DNA of 6,411 nt from an uncultured Ilumatobacter sp. (GCA_938049325.1 CALICC010000071.1:1-6411); one strand, 5' to 3'; counted from the first letter of the stretch, positions 1 through 5,895 are shown. Notes: generated from the sequence alone by a model not told the origin. A program made the numbers and translations.

Positions 1-568
1 GGTCGTTGTCGGGGTAGACGAACGGCATGCCCTCGCTGTAGCGGAAGGCTCCGGCGGCCAACGTGGGCATCTTGGCGATGAGGCGCACGATCTGCGCCAT
101 GCGGATCTCGGGGTCCTCGATCTCCTTGGCTTCCGGATAGAACGTCGACAGGCCAGCGACCGTGGAGATGAGCATGCCCATGGGGTGGGCGTCGTAGTGG
201 AACGAGTCGAAGATGCCCCGACGGAACCGCTCGTGCAGGTACGTGTGATGGGTGATCTCGTGGGTCCAGGTGGTCAACTGCTCGGCGGTCGGCAGCTCAC
301 CGTGCACCAACAGGTAGGCCACCTCGAGATAGGTCGACTTCTCGGCGAGTTGCTCGATCGGATATCCGCGGTACCGCAGCACACCGTTCTCACCGTCGAG
401 GTAGGTGATCTCCGACTTGGTCGAGGCTGTCGACAAGAACGCCGGATCGAACATGTAGAGACTGGGGTCGAGCTCGCGCAGCGCCGACGAGGGGAACACG
501 CCGCCCTCGATCGGGACCGTGACGGTCTTTCCGGTGCGGTCGTCGGTGATGGTGATCGTTTCGGGCAC
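1..568 (-). CDS. gltA: Citrate synthase, N-terminal part (runs off the left edge)
   Basis: Citrate synthase condenses oxaloacetate with acetyl-CoA to citrate, the entry step of the TCA cycle in the cytoplasm. Reading the minus strand from GTG at 568 gives 189 open codons beginning VPETITITDDRTGKTV. The family-diagnostic stretch ITYLDGENGVLRYRGYPIEQ follows near residues 54-73, then LAEKSTYLEVAYLLVHGELPT, and later a DAHPMGMLISTVAGLSTFYP segment. All are typical of the large domain of type II (hexameric) bacterial enzymes, which start with a small beta-rich N-terminal domain. The catalytic histidines and aspartate lie further on, outside the window, so activity cannot be judged. The GTG start is supported by an AGAGGAAG Shine-Dalgarno about 5 bases upstream. 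The gene lies 156 bases downstream of the carboxyltransferase gene on the same strand; a separate promoter is likely but unproven. Confidence 0.95.
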   Translation of the reverse strand, partial: MPETITITDDRTGKTVTVPIEGGVFPSSALRELDPSLYMFDPAFLSTASTKSEITYLDGENGVLRYRGYPIEQLAEKSTYLEVAYLLVHGELPTAEQLTTWTHEITHHTYLHERFRRGIFDSFHYDAHPMGMLISTVAGLSTFYPEAKEIEDPEIRMAQIVRLIAKMPTLAAGAFRYSEGMPFVYPDND

Positions 569-582
569 GTTTGCTTCCTCTC
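569..582 (-). promoter_or_regulatory. Ribosome binding site of citrate synthase
   Basis: On the minus strand AGAGGAAG sits about 5 bases before the GTG at 568. This purine-rich site decides the start, because no ATG gives the conserved N-terminus. It also contrasts with other genes in the window that lack any Shine-Dalgarno. Confidence 0.6.
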
Positions 583-628
583 GTGGCTCCTGAAGTGAGC
601 GTCTCGGCGAAGGATCATCTTCGGCAAG

Positions 629-695
629 ACCCCGCACCATAACGGCTGAGAGGCGTTCCTGCGAGAGTGAGCGAATCGATATCGACTGATCAAGC
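629..695 (-). promoter_or_regulatory. Possible citrate synthase promoter region
   Basis: Two weak promoter-like arrangements are visible on the minus strand. One is a TATGGT (TANNNT-type) -10 box at 641-636, which would give a leader of about 60 bases. The other is TTGATC at 693-688 followed after 17 bases by TCACTC. Neither has two good boxes. A short inverted repeat TCGATATCGA (676-685) lies between them, and a CGAAG/CTTCG hairpin (608-623) would fall in the leader. The placement is a guess from pattern only. Confidence 0.25.
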
Positions 696-699
696 GCCG

Positions 700-719
700 G
701 GTACCCACGCGTGGGTACC
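700..719. repeat. Perfect 20-bp palindrome between carboxyltransferase and citrate synthase genes
   Basis: The sequence GGTACCCACGCGTGGGTACC equals its own reverse complement over all 20 bases. It begins 5 bases after the carboxyltransferase stop codon and lies about 130 bases before the citrate synthase start. As RNA it could fold into an 8-bp stem with a CGCG tetraloop, but no T-run follows on either strand, so a canonical intrinsic terminator is unlikely. A dimeric-regulator operator controlling citrate synthase, or a factor-dependent 3' end, are the alternatives. Confidence 0.6.
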
Positions 720-724
720 GAGCG

Positions 725-2113
725 TCAGAGCGGGGAGTTGCCGTGCTTGCGTTCGACGAGGTTTTCGCGCTTGTCGACCAGCACGTCGAGTGCGAACCCG
801 ATCTCTCTGCGTGTCTCGTCGGGGTTGATGACCGCGTCGATGAAACCGCGCTCGGCAGCGACGTACGGATTCAGAAGACGTTCGCTGTAGTCAGCCTCGA
901 ACTCAGCCTTCTCTTCGGGCGTCGAGCGGCGGGCCAGGATCGCTGCTGCCTGTCCGGCGCCCATCACGGCGATCTCGGCCCACGGCCACGCGAGGCAGAG
1001 ATCGTTGCCCATGGTCTTCGAGTCCATGACGATGTACGCACCGCCGTAGCTCTTGCGCAGGATCACGCAGATTCGGGGGACCTCGGCACGGGCGTAGGCG
1101 AACACGAGCTGTGCGCCGTGGCGGATCATGCCTCGCCATTCGAGGTCCTTGCCGGGGTAGAAGCCGGGTGTGTCGACCAACGTGATGATCGGCAGATTGA
1201 ACGCATCGCAGAACGCGACGAATCGTGCTGCCTTCTGAGAAGCCGGGATGTCGAGCGTGCCAGCGAGGACGAGCGGCTGGTTCGCCACCAGGCCGACAGG
1301 GCGACCGCCGATCGTTGCGAAGGCGGTGACAGCGTTGGCGGCCCACCGGTCTCGAATCTCCAACATCGACGCTTCGTCGACGATGGCCTCGGCGACCCTG
1401 CGAACGTCGTAGCTCCCGGTCGACGACTCGGGAATCTGTGCACCCGCCTCGGGGCACGGTCGGTCGACGGGGTCGTCGAGCGGCCACGTCGCCGGCTCGG
1501 CGTCGGTGTTGTCCGGCAGGTACGAGAGGAGTTCGTCCACCATTTTGAACGCGTGTTCTCGGTCGTCAGCGACGAGCGTCGCGACGCCGGTGTACCGAGC
1601 GTGTGCCGATGTTCCGCCGAGCTCATCGACGTCGACGGCGACCCCCGTGAACTGCTCGACCATGACGGGACCGTTGACGAACGCGGACGACTCGTTGGTC
1701 ATGATGGTGAAGTCGGCGACGCCGAGAAGGAGGGCCGGCCCCGATACCGCGGGCCCATCGACGACGATGGTCGTCGGAACGATGCCGGAGCATGCGGTGA
1801 GGCGGCTCGCGATGCGCCCCCAACCGTGGAGCGCCGGCATGCCTTCGACGATGTCGGTTCCGCTGGTCGACAGCACGAGCACGACTGGGATCCGCTGATC
1901 CAACGCCGCCTGGATTCCGCGTTCGATCACTTCAGCCGTCGCCGCGGTCAAACGGGCGGGGTCGTCGGCGTCGTCGCACTCGATCCACACAACGGTGCGA
2001 TCGGAGTCTTCGTCGTTGACACCGACGCCATTTCGGGCGTCCACGTGAGCGTGTCCGGGAACGAACCGGTTGAGTCCGAACAGGTCGGCACGGTCATCGA
2101 GCACGGGCGACAC
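725..2113 (-). CDS. Acyl-CoA carboxylase carboxyltransferase (beta) subunit-like protein, divergent N-domain
   Basis: This belongs to the AccD/PccB family, which moves the carboxyl group from biotin to acetyl-, propionyl- or longer acyl-CoA. The C-terminal crotonase-like domain is well conserved: VDTPGFYPG (313-321), KSYGGAY (354-360, oxyanion-hole loop), MGAGQAA (384-390), LNPYVAAERGFID (414-426) and a terminal KHGNSPL. Ile361, just after GGAY, aligns with the residue known to set substrate range in Streptomyces (Asp in PccB, Ile in AccB), suggesting broad acyl-CoA use. At 462 residues it is some 50 shorter than typical members (510-540). The N-terminal domain is eroded: the usual GAGAR-type loop reads STSGTDIVEG (82-91) and the usual AGG-H/A-VYSPA loop reads AVSGPALLLG (122-131). 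The start is GTG, without a clear Shine-Dalgarno. It cannot extend upstream because the in-frame LysR stop is 33 bases away. The short gap and shared strand suggest co-transcription with the LysR gene. No biotin carboxylase or biotin carrier gene is in the window. Confidence 0.9.
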   Translation of the reverse strand: MSPVLDDRADLFGLNRFVPGHAHVDARNGVGVNDEDSDRTVVWIECDDADDPARLTAATAEVIERGIQAALDQRIPVVLVLSTSGTDIVEGMPALHGWGRIASRLTACSGIVPTTIVVDGPAVSGPALLLGVADFTIMTNESSAFVNGPVMVEQFTGVAVDVDELGGTSAHARYTGVATLVADDREHAFKMVDELLSYLPDNTDAEPATWPLDDPVDRPCPEAGAQIPESSTGSYDVRRVAEAIVDEASMLEIRDRWAANAVTAFATIGGRPVGLVANQPLVLAGTLDIPASQKAARFVAFCDAFNLPIITLVDTPGFYPGKDLEWRGMIRHGAQLVFAYARAEVPRICVILRKSYGGAYIVMDSKTMGNDLCLAWPWAEIAVMGAGQAAAILARRSTPEEKAEFEADYSERLLNPYVAAERGFIDAVINPDETRREIGFALDVLVDKRENLVERKHGNSPL

Positions 2114-2146
2114 CGTATCCGCAGTGACGAGTGTGGCGCGCCAGGT

Positions 2147-3085
2147 TCAGCCGGGCCGAGCGGTTGGCAGCGCAGACGTGCCGGGATGAACCCCTGGTTG
2201 CTGTTCGCCCTGCTCGGCAATGACCTCGCGCAACGCTTCGAGCGCAACGTGAGTTGGTGCGCTCGGGCTGGGGCGCCGACGTCGAGCCGACGCCACGATG
2301 CGACGGGGGAGTTCGGGAACGGTGACCCGTTGAAACGATCCGTCGAGCCATGTCGGCACCGCCGTGGCCGGAACGATGGCGGCGCCGAAGCCGTCGAACG
2401 CAAGCGAGGCGAGCAGCCGGACGCCGTCGATCTCCGCTTGTGGTCGCAACGTTACGTCGTTGACCGAGGCTGCTCGATCGAGGACCTTGCGCAGCGCCGA
2501 ACCGGTGGGCGGGAGGAGGAGCGGTTCGTCGTCGAGTTCGCTGATCGGGATCTCGGGGAGGCCCGCCAGCGGGTGCTTCTCGTCGACGAGGAGAAAGAGG
2601 TCCTCGGCGAACAGTGGGTCGACCACGAGTTCGGGCTCGTCGACCGGCAGATGGATCACGGCGGCATTGAGTTCGCCGCTCATCACGCTGGGGACCAGCG
2701 ACGACGACGCGCCTTCGCGGACAACGGTGCGCACGTTCGGGTGGCTGTTGGACAGGCTGGTGAGCAGCGAGGGAGTCAACCATCGAGCGGTGGTGCCGAT
2801 GATGCCGATGCGCGTTTGTCCGGCCACCTGATCGTGACGGCTGGTGACATCGGACGTGATGTCCTCGATTTCGTTGAGCACGCGGCGTGCTCGTTCGACC
2901 ACTCGCGACCCATCCTCGGTCAGACCGCCCTGGGCTCGGTCGACGAGGATGACACCGAGCTCTTTCTCGAGCCGCGAGACATGGCCGGAAACGTTTGACT
3001 GCACGGTGTAGAGGGCGCGTGCTGCCGCTGAGAAGGTACCGTGATCGGCGATCGCCACGATTGCGGAGAGTTGACGGACATCCAT
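2147..3085 (-). CDS. LysR-type transcriptional regulator
   Basis: This is a 312-residue cytoplasmic DNA-binding regulator of normal family length. The N-terminus MDVRQLSAIVAIADHGTFSA leads into the winged helix-turn-helix (about residues 1-60, core SAAARALYTVQSNVSGHVSR then LEKELGVILVDR). A linker helix follows (about 61-85), then a periplasmic-binding-protein-like effector domain from GQTRIGIIG onward (about 89-290). I chose ATG at 3085 because family members usually begin M-D-x-R-Q-L; a TTG at 3091 would add two residues. GGAG directly abuts this ATG, too close to act as a Shine-Dalgarno. A TATCGT box 8 bases upstream would fit a leaderless mRNA. The gene precedes the carboxyltransferase gene on the same strand with a 33-base gap, so the regulator is probably co-transcribed with it. 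That differs from the common LysR layout, in which the regulator is divergent from its target. The effector is unknown; an acyl-CoA or carboxylic acid is only a guess from the neighbour. Confidence 0.92.
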   Translation of the reverse strand: MDVRQLSAIVAIADHGTFSAAARALYTVQSNVSGHVSRLEKELGVILVDRAQGGLTEDGSRVVERARRVLNEIEDITSDVTSRHDQVAGQTRIGIIGTTARWLTPSLLTSLSNSHPNVRTVVREGASSSLVPSVMSGELNAAVIHLPVDEPELVVDPLFAEDLFLLVDEKHPLAGLPEIPISELDDEPLLLPPTGSALRKVLDRAASVNDVTLRPQAEIDGVRLLASLAFDGFGAAIVPATAVPTWLDGSFQRVTVPELPRRIVASARRRRPSPSAPTHVALEALREVIAEQGEQQPGVHPGTSALPTARPG

Positions 3086-3093
3086 CTCCAAAA

Positions 3094-3099
3094 ACGATA
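3094..3099 (-). promoter_or_regulatory. Candidate -10 box for leaderless LysR transcript
   Basis: TATCGT on the minus strand fits the actinobacterial TANNNT -10 pattern and ends 8 bases before the ATG at 3085, placing a start point at or near the start codon. No convincing -35 is seen; an AAGGAG at 3122-3117 lies too far from the start codon to be its Shine-Dalgarno. Confidence 0.35.
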
Positions 3100-3150
3100 G
3101 CGAGTATCTGTTTGTTCTCCTTGTCAGATCACGCGTTCACGTGCATACTT

Positions 3151-3177
3151 TCACAAGAGCTTGTGATTCCGATCACG
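3151..3177. promoter_or_regulatory. Overlapping inverted repeats, CRP/GlxR-like operator candidate
   Basis: Two dyads share a half-site. TCACAAG-AG-CTTGTGA (3151-3166) has perfect 7-bp arms. GTGAT-TCCG-ATCAC (3163-3176) has perfect 5-bp arms and reads TGTGA-N6-TCACG over 3162-3177, one base off the TGTGA-N6-TCACA site bound by CRP-family regulators such as mycobacterial CRP and corynebacterial GlxR. The element lies between the divergent LysR gene and the small RNA, and overlaps the proposed -35 of the small RNA. Operator function is inferred from symmetry and position only. Confidence 0.45.
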
Positions 3178-3189
3178 AGCGACATAGAT
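3161..3189 (+). promoter_or_regulatory. Candidate promoter of the 6C-like small RNA
   Basis: TTGTGA (3161-3166) is a possible -35, and the segment CATAGAT (3183-3189) a possible -10, with 16-17 bases between. The -10 is imperfect. A start point near 3195-3197 would put the first C-loop hairpin at the very 5' end of the RNA. A CRP-like dyad covers the -35 region. Confidence 0.35.
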
Positions 3190-3195
3190 CGAAGT

Positions 3196-3311
3196 GAGAA
3201 CACCCCCCATGTTCCACTCGTCGAGACGTCCAACATTCTGATCCCCCAATCGGACGGACGATCTCAGGTTGAGAGGCCCGGATCCCCCAATCCGGGCCTT
3301 TCCCATTTTTT
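3196..3311 (+). ncRNA. 6C: 6C-type small RNA with three C-rich hairpin loops
   Basis: The segment has no plausible gene but three consecutive hairpins with C-rich loops. Hairpin 1 is GAACA/TGTTC (3198-3202 with 3210-3214), loop CCCCCCA. Hairpin 2 is TCTGAT/ATCGGA (3237-3242 with 3249-3254, one G-U pair), loop CCCCCA. Hairpin 3 is AGGCCCGGAT/ATCCGGGCCT (3274-3283 with 3290-3299), loop CCCCCA, followed by a T-run. This matches the actinobacterial 6C RNA family, known for hairpins whose loops carry about six cytosines. In mycobacteria these loops base-pair with G-rich mRNA sites. The family description I know has two hairpins, so the third looks like a variant: hairpins 2 and 3 share the 12-base core GATCCCCCAATC. 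From memory, the M. tuberculosis 6C RNA also neighbours a HAD hydrolase gene (Rv3661). The 5' end is inferred and the 3' end is set by the terminator. A cis-acting attenuator for the downstream gene is the main alternative. Confidence 0.75.
3271..3311 (+). terminator. Intrinsic terminator of the small RNA
   Basis: A perfect 10-bp stem (3274-3283 with 3290-3299), extendable to 13 bp with one G-U pair, encloses the loop CCCCCA. It is followed by TTTCCCA and six T residues (3306-3311). It doubles as the third C-loop hairpin of the small RNA. It lies about 80 bases before the next gene's start, whose own -10 box is further downstream, so read-through is not needed to express that gene. Confidence 0.85.
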
Positions 3312-3382
3312 CGGATCCGATCGAGGCGTGAGGACGCGTGGATTGTGCTGCCAGGGGTGTGGCCGTGTGTGAGGCCAGCCCC
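3312..3382. other. Gap between small RNA terminator and HAD-PlsC promoter
   Basis: No gene is seen. A 10-bp palindrome TCGGATCCGA (3311-3320) touches the end of the T-run, and a small GCGT-GAGG-ACGC inverted repeat lies near 3327-3338. The region presumably holds the -35 zone of the downstream gene, but no good -35 hexamer is visible. Confidence 0.4.
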
Positions 3383-3395
3383 TAGTTTGTGCGCA
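3383..3395 (+). promoter_or_regulatory. Candidate -10 box giving a leaderless HAD-PlsC mRNA
   Basis: TAGTTT (3383-3388) fits TANNNT and is followed by six bases and then ATG at 3395, the spacing expected when transcription starts on the start codon itself. No Shine-Dalgarno is present upstream, which supports leaderless translation and the choice of ATG 3395 over GTG 3389. Confidence 0.45.
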
Positions 3396-4822
3396 TGGCC
3401 CAAGGTGCAGCGTTCTTCGACCTCGACCGCACGTTGCTGGCCGGGGCATCAGGTGAGATCTTCTCCGAAGCAATGACGCGCGCCGGTCTCACGAGTGGTC
3501 CCCTCCCCGGCGAGCGGTTCATGTTCAATCTGTTCCACCGCATCGGTGAGACGTTGCCGGCGATGGCGATTGCCCGCCAGGGCGTCACCGTCGCCAAGGG
3601 ACGACCCGCGGCTGCAGTGCAAGCGGCGGCGAAGACCGTCGTCGAACAACTCGTTGACATGGTGCAACCGTTCGCGGAGACAGCATTCACGACGCATCGC
3701 GAGGCGGGCCGACCGATCGTGCTCGCCACCACGACGCCATACGACCTCGTGAAACCGCTCGCCGACGCGCTCGGCTTCGACGACGCGGTCGCCACTCGCT
3801 ACGCCATCGACGAGGACGGCAAGTACGACGGCACACTCGACGGCCCGTTCGTGTGGTCGGCCGGCAAACTGGCGGCGATCACCGAATGGGCGAACGAGCG
3901 CGGCATCGATCTTGCTGAGAGCTGGGCCTACTCGGACAGTTTCTACGACACGCCGATGCTCGACGCCGTCGGTCACCCCGTGGTGGTCAACCCGGATCCG
4001 CGCATGGTCCTCATGGCGGCTGCTCGGCGCTGGCCGACGGTCAACCTCGATGTATCGCCCGGGGTGGTCAAGATCCCGATGGTCGATCTGGAGGTGCAAC
4101 AGATCGCCATGAAGTTCACGCACCAGGCGATGTACCCGTACGCCCGGTTCGACTTCGAGCACATCGACCGGATCCCGCAGGAGGGTCCGTGCATCTTGGT
4201 GGCTAACCACCGCAGTTACTTCGATGTGGCAGCGCTGTCGCTCGTGATCTCGAAGAGCGGTCGCCCGGCGCGGTTCTTGGGCAAGAAGGAAGTGTTCGAC
4301 GCGCCGATCGTCGGCCAGTTGGCGGCCGCGATGGGTGGCATCCGCGTCGATCGCGCGACCGGGTCCGACGAGCCGTTGCAAGCAGCGGCCGAGGCGCTCG
4401 AAGGCGGTGAGATGGTGGTGCTCATGCCCGAAGGGACGATTCCACGCGGCCCAGCCTTCTTCGAGCAGAAACTCAAAGGCCGTTGGGGAGCGGCGCGGTT
4501 GTCGCAGATGACCGGTGCGCCGGTGGTGCCCGTTGGCCTGTGGGGGACCGAGAAGGTCTGGCCGCGATCGAAGCGGCTGCCGAACGTGTTGAACTTCACC
4601 GATCCACCTGTGGTGACGGCGTCGGTCGGTGAGCCGGTCGACATCAAGCGACGCTCGCTCGACGCCGACACGAAGCGGATCATGAAGGCGATCTCCGCGC
4701 AGCTTCCTCCTGATGCAGCAAAGAAGAAGACGCCCACCGAGGCCGAGCTGCTCGCGACGTTCCCGCCGGGCTACTCCGGCGACCCGAACAAAGAGTACGA
4801 ACGTCGCCCTGGCGAAGACTGA
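3395..4822 (+). CDS. Bifunctional HAD-IB phosphatase / 1-acylglycerol-3-phosphate acyltransferase (PlsC) fusion
   Basis: The 475-residue protein joins two domains. Residues 1-215 are a HAD-IB (SerB-like) phosphatase: nucleophile motif FFDLDRT (D9, D11), motif II VLATTTP (109-115), motif III Lys158, and motif IV YSDSFYD (D181, D185). Residues 235-420 are a PlsC/LPLAT acyltransferase: catalytic NHRSYFD (H272, D277), GGIRVDR (314-320) and PEGT (345-348). PlsC acylates lysophosphatidate to phosphatidate at the membrane. The HAD substrate is unknown; phosphoserine-like annotations are common but unproven for such fusions. Mycobacterial Rv2483c has the same domain order. No signal peptide or obvious transmembrane helix is seen, so membrane contact is probably peripheral. 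The C-terminal 40 residues are charged and Pro/Lys-rich, probably disordered. Starting at GTG 3389 would add two residues; ATG 3395 fits the leaderless promoter. The stop lies 3 bases from that of the convergent gene. Confidence 0.93.
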   Translation: MAQGAAFFDLDRTLLAGASGEIFSEAMTRAGLTSGPLPGERFMFNLFHRIGETLPAMAIARQGVTVAKGRPAAAVQAAAKTVVEQLVDMVQPFAETAFTTHREAGRPIVLATTTPYDLVKPLADALGFDDAVATRYAIDEDGKYDGTLDGPFVWSAGKLAAITEWANERGIDLAESWAYSDSFYDTPMLDAVGHPVVVNPDPRMVLMAAARRWPTVNLDVSPGVVKIPMVDLEVQQIAMKFTHQAMYPYARFDFEHIDRIPQEGPCILVANHRSYFDVAALSLVISKSGRPARFLGKKEVFDAPIVGQLAAAMGGIRVDRATGSDEPLQAAAEALEGGEMVVLMPEGTIPRGPAFFEQKLKGRWGAARLSQMTGAPVVPVGLWGTEKVWPRSKRLPNVLNFTDPPVVTASVGEPVDIKRRSLDADTKRIMKAISAQLPPDAAKKKTPTEAELLATFPPGYSGDPNKEYERRPGED

Positions 4823-4825
4823 GCG

Positions 4826-5881
4826 TCAGAGCGCCGCAACGCGCGGGATCACCTCGGCGCCGACCAACTCGATCGCCTCGAACAACTCGCCATCGGGTGC
4901 GCCACCCATGTCGAGCATGAGGAGCTGAGTGTCGAGGTCGAGGAGCTCGGCGGCGTGGCTCATCCGGTCGACGACCTCGTCGACCGAACCGCAGATCCCG
5001 ACAGTGGAGCTCATCGTCTCGAAGTCTCCGAGCGGCAACGTGCCGACCTCTTGGCCCGCACGGCGTTGTGCGGTTGCGATCCACTCGTTCACGGCGTCGA
5101 GGTAGTACATGTAGCGCGGTTCCCACGTCGAGCGGGCGTGCGCCCCGTCTCGGCTCACCCACATGTGGCTGCAACACCCGATGCGTCGAGTCGCCGGGTC
5201 GCGCCCGGCCGCTTCCCACTGTGTCTTGTACGCCTCGACCGCCGGGACGAACATCTCCCAGGTTCCGAACACCGTCGGCAACATGAGGCCGGCGCCGATT
5301 TCAACGGCGAGCGAAACGGAGTCAGGGGAGAACCCGCCACCGATCCAGATCGGTGGCGTCGGTCGTTGTTCGGGGGTTGGACGAATGGTCACGTCGGTGA
5401 GCGGTGCCCGGAACTCGCCCTGCCACGAGATGGGCGCGTCCGCCCGCCACAGCTGGTCGATCAGCTTGACGTTTTCGGCGAACCTCGGTGCAGCATCGTT
5501 CGCGTCCTGGCCGAAGAAGGTGTAGACGTCGGCGAAGATGTTCCCGCGACCGAAGCACGGCTCGAGTCGGCCACCGGAGATCACGTCGACGGTCGCGTAG
5601 TCCTCGGCAACACGCACAGGGTCGAGGTTCGCCGCGAGCGCGACACCCGTCGAGAGTCGCAGCGTCGTGGTTCGTTCGGCGATGGCGCCGAGAACAACGG
5701 GCGGCGAGGTGAGGATGTAGTCGGAGAAGTGGTGCTCGCCGAGGTGGATCGAGCGAAAGCCGGAGCGTTCGGCGACGACAGCTTGCTCGATGATCTGGCG
5801 ATGTCGTTGTGTCTGGCTCGGTCGAATGCCCGCGACCGGATCAACGAGCCAGTCGCCGAGTGTCAGGAGACCGACATCCAT
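4826..5881 (-). CDS. Luciferase-like (LLM class) flavin-dependent oxidoreductase
   Basis: This 351-residue protein belongs to the bacterial luciferase-like monooxygenase superfamily, TIM-barrel enzymes using FMN or F420. Visible family motifs are GEHHFSDY (48-55), a segment LRLSTGVALAANLDPVRVAE (74-93), ISGGRLEPCFGRG (101-113) and PPIWIGGG (176-183), followed by SVSLAVEIGAGLMLP. Length is normal for the family. The substrate and the cofactor (FMN versus F420) cannot be read from these motifs; F420 is common in actinobacteria. The start is the ATG at 5881, with MDVGLLTLGD matching the usual first beta strand. No Shine-Dalgarno is visible, but a TAGGTT box lies 8 bases upstream. The gene converges with HAD-PlsC and diverges from the fasciclin lipoprotein gene; neither neighbour indicates its substrate. 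Confidence 0.92.
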   Translation of the reverse strand: MDVGLLTLGDWLVDPVAGIRPSQTQRHRQIIEQAVVAERSGFRSIHLGEHHFSDYILTSPPVVLGAIAERTTTLRLSTGVALAANLDPVRVAEDYATVDVISGGRLEPCFGRGNIFADVYTFFGQDANDAAPRFAENVKLIDQLWRADAPISWQGEFRAPLTDVTIRPTPEQRPTPPIWIGGGFSPDSVSLAVEIGAGLMLPTVFGTWEMFVPAVEAYKTQWEAAGRDPATRRIGCCSHMWVSRDGAHARSTWEPRYMYYLDAVNEWIATAQRRAGQEVGTLPLGDFETMSSTVGICGSVDEVVDRMSHAAELLDLDTQLLMLDMGGAPDGELFEAIELVGAEVIPRVAAL

Positions 5882-5889
5882 CGGGTTCG

Positions 5890-5895
5890 AACCTA
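5890..5895 (-). promoter_or_regulatory. Candidate -10 box for leaderless flavin oxidoreductase mRNA
   Basis: TAGGTT on the minus strand (TANNNT type) ends 8 bases before the ATG at 5881. It overlaps a 10-bp palindrome GGTTCGAACC (5884-5893) that could be an operator at the start point. No clear -35 is seen. Confidence 0.35.

Noticed and set aside
743..2998. Long open frame (751 codons) on the plus strand, antisense to the LysR and carboxyltransferase genes
   Set aside because: It spans two clear genes on the other strand, its translation is rich in Arg, Asp and Gly without any recognisable fold, and GC-rich codon use commonly keeps the antisense frame open.
3209..3241. Ten-codon open frame ATG TTC CAC ... 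TGA inside the small RNA, a possible leader peptide
   Set aside because: No Shine-Dalgarno (six C residues precede the ATG), the ATG is partly in a hairpin stem, and the codons show no run of one amino acid typical of attenuation peptides.
4541..4546. TGGGGG in the HAD-PlsC coding region (and TTGGGGG in the carboxyltransferase mRNA near 1813-1819) as small RNA targets
   Set aside because: They are complementary to the CCCCCA loops but so short and so far from any ribosome binding site that chance is the better explanation.
720..4833. 13-base identity GAGCGTCAGAGCG at the stop codons of two minus-strand genes (720-732 and 4821-4833)
   Set aside because: Both proteins end in Leu plus TGA in GC-rich context, which explains most of the match; no structure or wider similarity surrounds it.
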